The notes below the pieces were generated by a model. It was not told where the DNA came from, searched no databases, and saw only the letters and a list, made by a program, of their open reading frames with translations. The translations under genes were made by a program, and so were the position numbers. Of a stretch of DNA of 64,000 nt, positions 50,732 to 61,293 are shown one piece after another. Source of the stretch: Micractinium sp. NFX-FRZ (Eukaryota; Chlorophyta; Trebouxiophyceae; Chlorellales; Chlorellaceae); the NCBI GenBank assembly GCA_029339195.1, contig JAPTJF010000078.1:108734-172733 (forward strand), read 5' to 3'. Positions within the stretch are counted from its first letter, which is position 1. Every line of letters begins with the position of its first letter.

Positions 50732-53700
50732 TCAGGCTGCCATCCGCACCAGCATTTTGTTCTTCTTGCCCGCTGCAATCAGCACCAGGCGGCCGTCAAT
50801 TAGATCCTCCTCTGCCAGCACTGCAGCCTCGTCATCCACCTTCTCATTGTTGACACGCACGCCGCCGCCCTGCACACGGGAAGCAGGGCACACGGGCACA
50901 CGGGCGTGGCGTGGTCTGGTCAACATACTGCCAGCATGGCCTTGGGTCAGCAACGCCAGGTCATCCGCTTTTGGTGCTGCTGACCTATGTTGCTGCGCAC
51001 GCGCACAGCCACCACAACGTCTGCCAGCGGCACTGCCACCCACCCACCCACCCACCACACGCTCCTCTCTTTGTGCGTACCTTGATCATGCGGCGCACCG
51101 CGGCCTTGCTGGGCTGCATGCCCACCGCCACCATGACGTCCGCCAGCTGGGCGCCCACGAGCTTGTCGCGGGACAGGGAAGCCGAGGGGGCATCCCCCGC
51201 AATCGCCTCGAGCGTGTCTGCATCCAGCTTGGTGGCTGCAGGAGGAAGGGTGAGGAAGAAGGGTGAGGGGTGAGCAGACAGCGACTGGTCTCAGTGACTG
51301 GTTGGCAGCTCAATGTGTCCAAAAGCAATGCCTCCAAGTGATCTGCTCCCAGGGCCGCCTGAAGAGAGCATCCGCCACCCCACCCCACCCCACCCCGCCC
51401 ACCCACCTGCGCCAGGCGCCAGCGCCTCGGTCGTCTTGATCGCCTGCTGCAGCCCCGCCTCGCCGTGCACAAAGCGGGTAACCTCCTCAGCCAGCCGCCG
51501 CTGCGCCGTGTTGGCCACGTACCCCGGGCTCTGCACACACACACATAAGAGTTAGCGGCGTTGTGTTCTGCCTGACGGGTTCCTGAGTTCCACGTGTGTT
51601 AAGTGGCGCGTTGGAGACGGAACCCGCACAGGCTCTGTTGGGGAGCGAGGGCAGAAGCGTGGATCAGTCGTGGGTGCCCCCGTCACATGCGCTGGCGGCC
51701 CCTGGCTCCAGCTGCCGCACCAGTGGCCACCCCACCCGCTGCTGCCCCGGTGCTGCGCCCCCACCTGAATGGCCGCACCGCTGGCCCGAACTAGATGCCC
51801 TCAACTCTCCCCTTACTGGTGCCATTGCAGCTTAGTCAAGTTAACTAAGCTGCAATAGCCACCTCCTAGCAGTAGCCACCCGGCCCACCTGCATGGCCGC
51901 CTCAATGGCCGCCACCTCCTCCAGAGGCAGGAAGGTGAGCATGCGCAGGAACTTGACGACGTCTGGGCAGCGGGGGGGCAGGGGGGAAAGCGGGGTGTGA
52001 GGTGTGGGGAGGGGGTAAGGACAGGTGGGGCATGCGCAGGAGCTTGACGACATCTGGACAGCAGGGGGGCAGGGGGAGGAGGGGGGCTAAAGACAGGTGG
52101 GGCATGCGCAGGGACGGGATGACATCTGGGCAGCAGGGGGGCAGGGAGGAGAAGGCGGGGAAATGAAGACAAGTGGGGCATGCGCAGGAACTTGAAGACG
52201 TCTGGGCAGCGGGGGGGCAGGGGGAGGAGGGAGGATAAAGAGAGGTGGGGCATGCGCAGGATCTTGACGACATCTGAACAACCAGGACCGGGGAGAGAGG
52301 TGGGCAGGGGGAGTCTGAGGGTGCAAGAGGATGCGCACGTGAGAAGGGGAGTAAGGAGGGAAAGGGGTGGACAGGAGGGCATGCGCAGGAACTGGCCGAA
52401 GTCTGAACAAGGGACAGCGAGCCGAACGAGGGAGGTGGGGTGGCACGTGCGCTGCCGCCCACGCCCCCACTCAGGGAAGCGCAGGCCCATGCCACTTGCT
52501 GGCACTGCACACCCCTGCCACCTACCCGACCCACCACTGCTGCACCGTCGCGCCCACCCCCACCCCCCCGCCCTTGAGCACCACCACCCCACTCAAATAC
52601 AACTCGCGCATGACATCACCCCCCGACCATGCCAAAATCAGTGCGTTTCTACGCATCTCAGCACCCACCCGCGTCCACGGTCTTGAAGAGGAACCAAGGA
52701 AAACTCGCAAAGGCAACATTCCCACGGCACAGAAACATTTCCATCCCCAAGCCCTCTGGCACCCACCCGCGTCCACAGTCTTGAAGAGGAACTGGTAGAA
52801 CTGGTAGGGCGACATCATGTCCGCGTTCAGCCACAGCGCCCCGCTCTCGCTCTTCCCAAACTTGCTGCCATCCGCCTTGAGCAGCAGCGGGAAGGTGAGC
52901 CCGTAGCACGCCTCCCCGGCGCTCCCGTCGGCGCCGCTGCTTGGGTGCCCACCCTCCGCCGCTGCCGCCGCCGCTGCCTCGCCGTTGGTGGCGCCGCCTG
53001 CTGCTGCTGCCGCTGCTGCTGCTTCGCTGTTGGTGCCGTTTGAGGGTGCAGCCGCTGCTGCTGCTGCTGGTACTGCTGGTGCCGGCTCCTCGGGGCCGCC
53101 CATCATGCGGCGCATGAGGTCTGTGCCAGCCAGGATGTTGCCCCACTGGTCGCTGCCGCCCACCTGCACCCGCACCCCGTACTCCCGCCGCATGTGCACA
53201 AAGTCGTAGCCCTGCAGGGGGAGAGGAGCGGCACGCGCAGAAAATTGTGATGGCCAGTGAGGGAGAGAGGGCGGGGTCGGGTGCGTGTCAGTACCACCAG
53301 CAGCGAGCAAGTGGGGCTACCACCGCTCCACCCACCCATCCTTCACACGACGCAGGACACACACATCGACCTCCCAACACAGCCTCAAACCCAGCATTTC
53401 CCTGCCCATCACCCCACCTGCAGCAGCAAGCCACCCCCACACCCCACCCCCACACCGCCGCTGCCTCGCCCCCCTGCAGCAGCAAGCCACCGCCCCACCC
53501 CCCACACTCTGCCGCTGCATCACCCCACCTGCAGCAGCTTATAAGCAGCCCCCCACACTGCCGCTGCCTCCCTCAACCGGCAGCAGCTGAAAAGCAGCCC
53601 CCCACACTGCCGCTGCACCCCCCCACCTGCAGCAGCTGAACACCGGCATTTCCCCGCCCGTTCCCACCTGCAGCAGCTGAACACCCAGCATTTCCCCCGG

Positions 53701-55637
53701 CCCCACCCCCCCACCTGCAGCAGCTGGTAGGTGAACTCCGTGTAGGAGATGCCGGTGTCGCTCTCCATCCGCTTGCGCACGCTCTCCTTGGCCAGCATCG
53801 TGCCCACGCGTGCATACTTGCCTGGGGCAGGGAGGAGAGGCAGGGGCAGGAGGAGGGGCAGCTCAGGCAGCGCAGGAGAGAGGCATCGTATCATGCCATG
53901 CCCATGCAAGTGTCCTGGGCTGCACGCTCACACCGAGCCTGGGGAGTACAGGGGCAGCAATTGTGTGCGCGTAGCGCACCCCCCTGCCTTGCACCAACAC
54001 ACGACCGACATGGGTGCAGGCGTATGCGGCCGATAGGTGCTGAAGCTTCACCTGCCACACACCGCTCCCGTGCTCACCCACCCACCCACACACCCGCACC
54101 CTTCCCCCTCACCAATCTCCCGCAGGAATGTGAGCAGGCCCATGCCGCCAAACCAGTCCAGATTGTTCAGCACCAACGGCTCGGGCAGGTTGCTGTGGGG
54201 AAGGAGGGCAGGCAGGCAGGCAGGCAGAATGAGGAAGAGTTGGGATGCTGGGGCGTCTCGTGTTCAGCACCAACGGCTCGGGCAGGTTGGTGCGGGGATG
54301 GAGGGCAGGCGGGCAGCATGAAGAAGAGTCCGGGGTGCAATGGGATGGGCTGGGATCTGTCATGCCTACGGGGGTGCCGCTTCAGCTGCACCCACGCACA
54401 ACCAGTTCCCCACACCAGCTCTGCAAAGCAAACAGCTCCCCCCGCCCTACCCCACCCACGTTTCCAAGCCTCTTCATTCACTGCACCCCGTCGCGCCGCA
54501 CACCTGCCAGGCGGCGGCTGCAGCAGCGTGCGCAGCGTGCGCTCGATGCCCCGCACATTCTGCTCAATCGTATCCTCGCTGAGCACGGGCCGCTCTGCGC
54601 TCTTGCCTGCAGGGTGGAGATGGGGAGGGAAGGTGTGCAGGAAGGTCGAGTAAGGGTGGGGCCCGTCACTCGTAGCCTTGCTCAGGGGTGGGCGCGCCAC
54701 GCTGCCGCCTGCAGGCGTGTGGGTGGGCAGGGGAGCAGGCAGGCGGGGATGCAAGCGAGCACGGCTGCAAAGTGTTCCCGCAGGATGGCCGGCCAAGGCA
54801 ATCTGTCCAAGAGGGAAGGGAAGATCCCTGGGTGCCTCCCAACCTACCCGCCCACACGCGCGCCCGCCAGCCTGCCCGGCCTGCCCGGCCTGCCTATGCG
54901 TGCAGCGAACCCTTGCCCAACCGCTGGCACCCCTGCCGGCCGCATGCCTTTCCCGCCACGCCCGGCTGGACCCCTCAGCCTCCCCTTACGCCCGCCCCCT
55001 ACGCACCAGAGGGGTCGCCGACGCGCCCTGTGGCTCCTCCCAGCAGTGCCACCGGCACATGGCCGCAGCGCTGGAACCAAGCAAGCACAATGATGCCCAG
55101 CAGGTTGCCCAGGTGCAGGCTCTCGGCTGTGGGGTCGAAGCCGCAGTAGGCCAGCAGCTGCTCTTGGGTGCTGGCAGATGAGAGCTCTGGGGAGGTCACA
55201 TCTTGGAGCAGCCCCCGGGAGCGGAGGACCTCAACGATGTCGCGCAGCGGAGGCGATGCAGCACCCGCCTGCCGCTGCTGCTGCTGCTCAACATCCACCG
55301 CAGCTGCTGCTGTGCGCAGGCCGCGCCACGGCTGCCGCGCCCCGCCGCTGCCGCCGCTGCTGCTGCTGCTGCTGCTGGGCTCTGCTGCTGTCAGGGGCCT
55401 GTGGGGAGGGCATGGGAGGGAGAGGGGAGGCGTTGTGGGTGGTGGCGCCGGCGGGGGTGGCAGCGGCGGCGGCAGTGCCAGCGGCAGGCCCAGCCACAGA
55501 CAGGATATCGCGCACAAATGGAAGCCTCCCGAGCACCTTGAGGACCCCGCCAGCAGGCGCCCGGGCTGCCTAAAGGCCCGGCAGGCCGGCCGAGCCAGAA
55601 GCCGGCTCCAGCTCGCTAGCCCGCTGCTGCACGCCAT
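50732..55637 (-). CDS. YARS2: Tyrosyl-tRNA synthetase, organellar (bacterial type)
   Basis: Ten exons (55637-55537, 55398-55007, 54606-54504, 54192-54113, 53821-53715, 53211-52767, 51962-51889, 51530-51407, 51235-51081, 50869-50732) give 572 aa. It charges tRNA-Tyr in mitochondria and/or plastids. Class I signatures are clear: [15 protein letters not shown] (HIGH-type, ~129-132), [18 protein letters not shown], and [13 protein letters not shown] (KMSKS-type, ~377-381). A C-terminal S4 RNA-binding domain follows ([11 protein letters not shown] ... [12 protein letters not shown]). The N-terminus ([20 protein letters not shown], no acidic residues) is a presequence, followed by a Ser/Gln-rich linker. 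An unusual ~60-residue Ala/Gly-rich insert (~299-362) lies between the DQWGN helix and [12 protein letters not shown]. Several introns hold exon-edge arrays. Confidence 0.92.
51945..52440 (-). repeat. Acceptor-edge array, TyrRS exon 7, five intronic copies
   Basis: The exon 7 start (minus strand DVVKFLRM, plus strand GCATGCGCAGGAACTTGACG with ACGTCTGGGCAG) recurs at about 52029, 52101, 52177, 52249 and 52379. Unit length is ~72-130 bp including GGGGGGCAGGGGGAGG-type intron sequence. The functional copy is at 51950-51970. All have the same orientation. Confidence 0.95.
52667..52700 (-). repeat. Donor-edge copy of TyrRS exon 6
   Basis: CACCCACCCGCGTCCACGGT followed by CTTGAAGAGGAACC repeats the real exon end and donor at 52760-52793 with one or two differences. 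Confidence 0.9.
53410..53730 (-). repeat. Donor-edge array, TyrRS exon 5
   Basis: CACCTGCAGCAGC and variants recur at about 53416, 53474, 53526, 53573, 53623, 53667 and 53711. The last is the real exon end plus donor; the others lie within the following intron (minus-strand direction). Confidence 0.85.
54262..54330 (-). repeat. Acceptor-edge copy of TyrRS exon 4, about 70 bp
   Basis: TTCAGCACCAACGGCTCGGG with CAGGTTGGTGCGGGGATGGAGGGCAGGC-like flank repeats exon 4 start plus intron end (54167-54235). Confidence 0.9.
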
Positions 55638-55826
55638 GTAATTAATGCACTATATGCCGCGATGTCTGGCGGGCTGGGGCGGACAATGCGCACGGGAAGA
55701 CCCGCCCCTGCTGGGCATGCTGTCTTTTGCTGTTCAGCATTTCGACGCTCCAGTCCAGCCAAGCATTGTGCTTCCAGACCAGGGAAGTTTTCGAATATCA
55801 GCCGCACACACACTTCGGCGGTCGGC
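55638..55826. promoter_or_regulatory. Short divergent promoter, TyrRS / AFG1 genes
   Basis: Only 189 bp separate the two ATGs. AT-richer segments at 55640-55655 and 55740-55800 could hold the core elements. The overlap of two 5' UTRs and two promoters in this space suggests a bidirectional promoter. Confidence 0.6.
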
Positions 55827-58800
55827 ATGTTGCGTGCGGCCGGCATGTTGCGTGCGGCAGCCCAGAGGGTGCTCCCTGCCGTGGGGCGCCACTTCTCGGC
55901 ACTGCCAGCAATAGGCTCCACATCCTGGGCGGACGCTGGACCGGCAGGCTGGAGCGCGGCCGCCGTCACTGGCAGCCGCGGCGGCAGCCTGGCTGAGCGG
56001 CGTGCCGCACTCGTCGCGGCGGGCACGCTGCACCACGATGCGCAGCAGGCGGAGTGCGTGGCACGCCTGGACCGGCTGCGGGCTGAGCTGGCAGACTACC
56101 GGGCAGCCGTGGCAGAGCACCAGGTGCAGGCCGGGGAGTACCAGCGGCGGCGGGCCGCCCTGCAGCGCCAGCTCGCGGCGGCAGAGGCAGCCCGCCTGCT
56201 CTCCGAAGAGCAGGCAGCCGAGGCAGCCGCCTCCAGCCGGCTGGGCGGCATGACCAGCTGGCTGAGCGCAGCACTGGGGGCAGCCGAGGAGGAGCTGAAG
56301 CCACGGCGGCGCTCGCCGGCGCAGCGCATGGCGGTGGCTCGCGCCCGGGTGGAACGGCGGCTGGCTGAGCAGCTGGGTGCCCCTCCTGCCCCGCCGCCGG
56401 CCCCCAAGGGTGAGAGCGCTTATTTTGGGTGGTGTGAATGCATGCCTGCTGATGCAAAGGTTATGGAGGGTTGGCTTGGTCGCTGCCCGTCGCCTGCTGT
56501 GGTGCTGCATGTCAAGAGGGCTCGCACCGGCGCACCCTCCTCAAGGCACACGCACCTCCTCCCTTGCCATGTTACCTTCCAAGGCAGGCGTGTACCTGCA
56601 CAGCTCAGTTGGCTCTGGTAAGTCGCCGACCACGGCTGTGTGCCATCCCTCCTTCACCTGTTATTTGTTTGTTAAACCCCCCCATGGAGGCAGGCGTGTA
56701 CCTGCACGGATCCGTCGGCTCCGGCAAGTCGCTGCTCATGGACCTGCTGAGCACCGCTGTGCACGCTGAGCGCGCCGCGTCCCGCCCCCCGCACCGCCCC
56801 GCCGCGGAGCTGCACCACCGCCGCCTGCACTTCAACGCCGCCATGCTGGAGCTGCACAGGTGGGGGCCGCTTCTTTTTATACATATGAAACAAACCAGTC
56901 AGCATTGTGTGTGGCTGTGCATCGCACACTGCGTGTTACTCGCGCTGCAATGCGGGTGCTGTACAGGTGAGAGGCAGGCGGGGGCTGGCAAAGGCTGTTG
57001 GAGTGTCTACCGCGGGAGCGCCTGCTGGCGCAGCATGGGCATCAAGGGTGTGGCATGTGTGTCCGGTGGCCTCCCGCTCTGCTCGCCCTGCCTGCTGCCC
57101 TGGCAAACGCCTTGGTTGCCTGCACCTTGGGCTTTGCCAGCAGCTCTTTACTCTCCCACACAATTCACGTGCAACCTGCCCTGCTGTGCAGTCGCATGCA
57201 CGCAATTGAGAGCTTTCGCGTGGCGGATGAGCAGCAGCAGATGGGGGAGTATGCGGCGGCTGTGCAGCAGCAGCGCCAGCGCGACGCGCAGCATGCACAG
57301 CACACAGAGGGCGGCCAGGAGGACGGTGACAGCAGCAGCGGATGGCAGCAGGTCCTGCGCCTTGATCCCCTTGCAGGCAAGCTGCAGCGCAGCAAGCTGG
57401 CACGCATGGCATTCCGCAGGTGGGTGCAGGGGGGTGCTCGCTCATTGGGGCGGCAGGGGGGCAGGCTGCCGGGGTTGCAGGCTTGTTCTCCTGATGATCG
57501 TGAGGTGCAGTGCAGTCTGCAAGCTACCCGCCGCCTGCCCGCCTGCCGCCACTGGCTCTCCCCTCTGTTTATCCCTCCCCCACCGAACGTCCTCGTATAT
57601 ACGCCCACCTGCCGCTCTGCAGGGTGGTCCGCGACAAGCTCAACCGCTCCGCCGCCGAGCACTCTGCCGCGCTGGCCTCCGCCAACGCCTCCATCCTGCG
57701 CCACGCTGCGCGCGCCATGATCCGGAACTGCGACACCCTGCAGCTCATGGGGGCAGGCAGCGGCAGCGGCAGTGGCAGCAGCAGCAGAGGGGCAGATGCT
57801 AGCAGCGGCACAAAGGGCAGCGAGGTGCAGGCAGCAGAGGTGGAGGAGGTGGAGGGCGAGGTGGCAGGCGCAGAGGTGGCGGTGCTGGACGCCGCCAACG
57901 GCCGGATCGCCGCCCTCCTGTGCTTTGACGAGATGCAGGTGTGTGTGTGTGCGCAGGCCACAGCGCTGTACTGGCCGTTTCTCCCTTTTTACCCGGGTGG
58001 GGGTCGAGAGTCTTACGGGGGTGCTATATCCGGTGCGGGCACTGCGGGCGGTGCCAAATTGCACGCGCTCCAAACAACTATGTTGGCCTCCCCCTCGGGT
58101 CCCAACTACGCCCTCACTTCCCTGCTGCTGCTGCAGATCAGTGACGTGTTCTCTGCGGTCGCCCTCAAGGGACTCCTGGAGGCGCTGGCTGCTGAGGGCT
58201 GCGTGGTGGTGGCCACCAGCAACCGCTCGCCGCAGGAGCTGGACAGGCATGCAGGCAGTGGTGTTGTGTGTTGCTGTTGTTGCAACATGTGGCCGCTGAG
58301 GGCTGTACGTCAGGGCAGCTAGCAACCGCTCGCCCCTGTTAAGGACTCTTAAGGATTGGACAGGTAGGGCCATGGAGAGGCGTGGCAGCGATTGCTGGCA
58401 GCTGCCGGGGGGCGCACCCGGCACACGCTTCAGGAGCTGTGTGCCCACGGTGGTCTGCCCTTCCAGTTCATTTGCCAAATCTTCCTGAAATCCTCCTCTT
58501 CTCGCTCCTTCCTCCCTTGTGCAGCCACGGCCTGAACGAGGAGATGTTTGCCCACTTCATCCACCATCTGGAGTCGGCCTGCGACATTGTGTCCCTGAAC
58601 GCCGAAACCGACTACCGCCGCCTACTGGCCGCTACAGCGCCCCCACTGCTGCCGCTCGCCGACAGCGCTGCTGCTGCCACCGGCGACAGCGATGCAGCAA
58701 GCGGCGCTGGCGCCTTACTGCCAGCCACACTGCACCCCCAGGCCTCCTACTTCTACCCTCTGGGCGCGGCAGCCGAGGCGGCGCTCGAGGCGCAGTGGCA

Positions 58801-60240
58801 TGCGCTGACGGCCGCCAGCTCAGCACCCGCAACCGCCAGCTCAGCGCCTGCACCTGCTGAGCCGGCTGAGCTGGCAGTCATGTTTGGGCGGCGCCTGCGG
58901 GTGGAGCGCGCGGCTGGAGGGGCGGCCTGGTTCCGGTTTGAGGACCTGTGTGCCGTGCCTCTGGGGGCTGCAGACTACATGGCCCTCAGCCAGGCCTACC
59001 ACACCGTCTTCCTGCAGGGCGTGCCCGCCCTCTCCATGCAGGTGGGCTGGCTGGGCGGGTGTGGGTGGTGTGTGGGTGTGGGTGGGTGGGTGCACAAGTT
59101 GCACAGCGGGGCGTGCCTGCCCTCTCCATGCAGGTGGGCTGGCGCGTGGGGTGGGGTGGCTGGGTGGGGGCACAGGGTTGGGACGATGCTATGGATGTGG
59201 AGGCAAGGGCGCGTAGCCCCCGCCTGAAGCATGCCTTCTCCCTGACTGCCCCTCGCATGCCTCCTCCAGAACATCTCTCTCTCCCTCCCTGCCTCCCTCC
59301 CTCTCCTGATAGGTACGTGACCAGGCACGCCGCTTCATCACACTGTGAGTGGCCCCAGCGGATCTGGGTCGCTTGCTTGCGCTTTGCATGCTTTGCCATG
59401 CTGTGTGCATTTGGTGCCGTGCCCTGCCACCAGCAACAACATGTCAACGCTCCGCCGCCGCCCGCGCGGAACGTTTGCGTAACAAACGCTGCCCCCCGTG
59501 CCCTGCTCCGCCCTCTGTGCCTGTGCGCGCGGCAGGGTTGTTGAGCTGTATAAATCACCTGCCGCCTCCCTTCACTAGCATCGCTCTCATGCCTCCTTTC
59601 CCATTCATCCTGTGCAGGGTGGATGAGCTGTACAACCACCGCGCCCGCCTCGTGTGCTCCGCCGCCACCCCCCCGGACCTCCTGTTTGCGGGGGCAGACC
59701 ATGACGAGCCCATCATCGACCTCGAGTCACTGCAGGTGATTGGCTGCTGTGCATGACATGCATGGCATGCTGTGAATGACGTTGTGTCACTAGGTGGGTG
59801 AGTGGGGATGATGGGCACATGCAGAGCGTGGACCCGGCCGGGTGCGGTGGGTGCGTGCAGGGCCAGGTGGACCATCACCTCCGCCCACGGACAGCCAGGC
59901 ACTGGCATCGGGACACTGCACCAGTTCCTAGGCCTGTCGCATGCCTGTACACGCCCCAACTCCTGCCGCCTGTACTTGCCGCATGCTCACCCACCCTCCG
60001 CCTCTCTGATACCCCTCCACTCCCACCCTCCAGTTTGAGACCGCTGTGGAGGGCAGCCGGCTGCGGCGCGACCTCACGGTCGACGGCGGCGTCGCCCCAG
60101 TCGCGGCCACGGCGGCCGAGGCGGCAGCGGCGGTGCAGCGCCTGGGCGGCGTGGAGGAGCGCTTTGCCTTTGCCCGGGCGGTCAGCCGCATCTACGAGAT
60201 GCAGAGCCCTCTGTACCTGGCCAGCCGCCCGCGCGACTAA
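55827..60240 (+). CDS. AFG1: AFG1/LACE1-like mitochondrial AAA+ ATPase
   Basis: Nine exons (55827-56409, 56694-56859, 57192-57419, 57623-57938, 58137-58246, 58525-59041, 59313-59344, 59618-59735, 60034-60240) give 758 aa. The presequence starts MLRAAGMLRAAAQRVLPA. A charged helical region (~80-180) precedes the ATPase core: PKGVYLHGSVGSGKSLLMD (Walker A ~200-207), HFNAAMLELHSRMHAIE, LLCFDEMQISDVFSAVALKG (Walker B Asp-Glu ~428-429), CVVVATSNRSPQELD, FAHFIHHLE, ETDYRR, FRFEDLCAVPLGAADYMALS, RDQARRFITLVDELYNH and a C-terminal SRIYEMQSP. This order is diagnostic for AFG1/LACE1 (ZapE-like) proteins, which promote turnover of mitochondrial inner-membrane and respiratory-complex subunits. Large Gly/Ser/Glu-rich inserts make it longer than the usual ~480-510 aa. 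The donor of intron 5 is GC. Confidence 0.92.
56584..56632 (+). repeat. Acceptor-edge copy of AFG1 exon 2 (Walker A exon)
   Basis: GGCAGGCGTGTACCTGCACAGCTCAGTTGG-type sequence through GGTAAGTCG repeats the real exon 2 start (GGCAGGCGTGTACCTGCACG, from 56689), about 105 bp upstream. The copy still encodes GVYLHSSVGSGKS. Confidence 0.95.
58319..58364 (+). repeat. Donor-edge copy of AFG1 exon 5
   Basis: AGCAACCGCTCGCC, then diverged sequence, then TTGGACAG|GTAGGG repeats the end of exon 5 (AGCAACCGCTCGCCGCAGGA, GCTGGACAG|GCATGC). The copy has a GT donor where the exon has GC. Confidence 0.8.
59098..59145 (+). repeat. Donor-edge copy of AFG1 exon 6
   Basis: GCGTGCCTGCCCTCTCCATG followed by CAGGTGGGCTGGC repeats the real exon 6 end and donor at 59020-59052 almost exactly. 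Confidence 0.95.
59531..59566 (+). repeat. Acceptor-edge copy of AFG1 exon 8
   Basis: GGCAGGGTTGTTGAGCTGTA followed by TAAATCACCTGCC resembles the exon 8 start (TGCAGGGTGGATGAGCTGTA then CAACCACCGCGCC, from 59613), about 83 bp upstream. Confidence 0.75.
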
Positions 60241-61293
60241 AGCTGGCGCTCCGCCCATGTTCAAAGCCCCCAGGCGATGTGCTGCAGTGACCCAGGGGCT
60301 GCCTGCCCCTGGAGGCTTGGTTTGTCCACATACGCTCACATGCATCCCTCAAGACATCCATCATATGCCGAACCCTCAAATCCTATCTCAAATCCTCCCA
60401 GCCCGTTGTGTCGTGCATGCCGCAGCAGCGCAGCGCCTGCGCGCTGCGTGGTTGCGCTGTGCGCGGCGCGCTGCATGCACCCATGCCTGGCTGTAGCCAT
60501 CCTGTCCCCATGCCCCAACCCTTTCGTTCCAACCCCCCGTTCATCTCTTTGCCACTGCGCCGCCCATTGTTTTCTCTTTCTTTTGCCAGCACTGCAATCC
60601 CCTTCTCCTCGGCCCCTCTCTTCCAGCACTCCTTCTGCACTCCCCAGTGTAAGGCAGGAACGCAGCAAGGACGGGGTGGCAGCTGGTACCACCCATAGCT
60701 GGTAACCACATACTGGTGTACACGTCAAGTCGTCGGTGGACACCACGCCGCACCAGCAGCACGTGCACCCTGCCACAGCCGACATTCCCGTCCATGCAGC
60801 GATTCAGCTCACATGAGAGTGCGGCCCCAGACGGGTGGCTCTTGGCAGGTATCGAAGATCGAAGAATGGGAGGTTGTGGAGCACACGAAAGGAATGGAAC
60901 TTGAAATGTACAGCGCCGATGCAAGCAGGGAGGGTCAAGGTGAGAGTGGCTCTACACACCACGGGAGGTACAAAGGACGGAGGGACAATCAGCGACGTGC
61001 AACTTATTGAGACGCTAAGGTGCATCACTGGTGTAAAATCGAAGGGAAGATTGAGTTTGAGAAAAGTGCGTCAGTGCGAGTTGGGGGGTTGCGTCGCCGA
61101 TCGCGACAGGGCTCAGCTCAGAGTGTCAAAAATGAAAGGCCACTGACAGGTGTAAGTGTTGTTGTGCTAAAGCGCCTGGGACCCTTGCTGAGACAAACAG
61201 TTGATGTAAAAGAGATTTGGCAGTATTGATCGAGGCAGATGGGCTAGCAGGCGTTCTGGCAGCAGCGCCTGGCAGACTGCAGACACGTTAGAG
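60241..61293. other. Convergent intergenic region, less GC-rich right half
   Basis: The left part holds the AFG1 3' UTR, which probably ends after a TGTAA at 60648-60652. From about 60860 to 61240 the sequence becomes purine-rich and lower in GC (for example GTGTAAAATCGAAGGGAAGA), unlike its neighbours. It has no supported gene; it may be the 3' UTR of the minus-strand gene or an old insertion. Confidence 0.45.
60648..60652 (+). terminator. TGTAA poly(A) signal, AFG1 gene
   Basis: TGTAA about 410 nt after the AFG1 stop codon. Confidence 0.4.

Noticed and set aside
51945..52440. CRISPR-like regular spacing of a repeated 20-mer
   Set aside because: Repeat units diverge, the 'spacers' are also repeats, there are no cas genes, and the host is eukaryotic. 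The unit is an exon edge.
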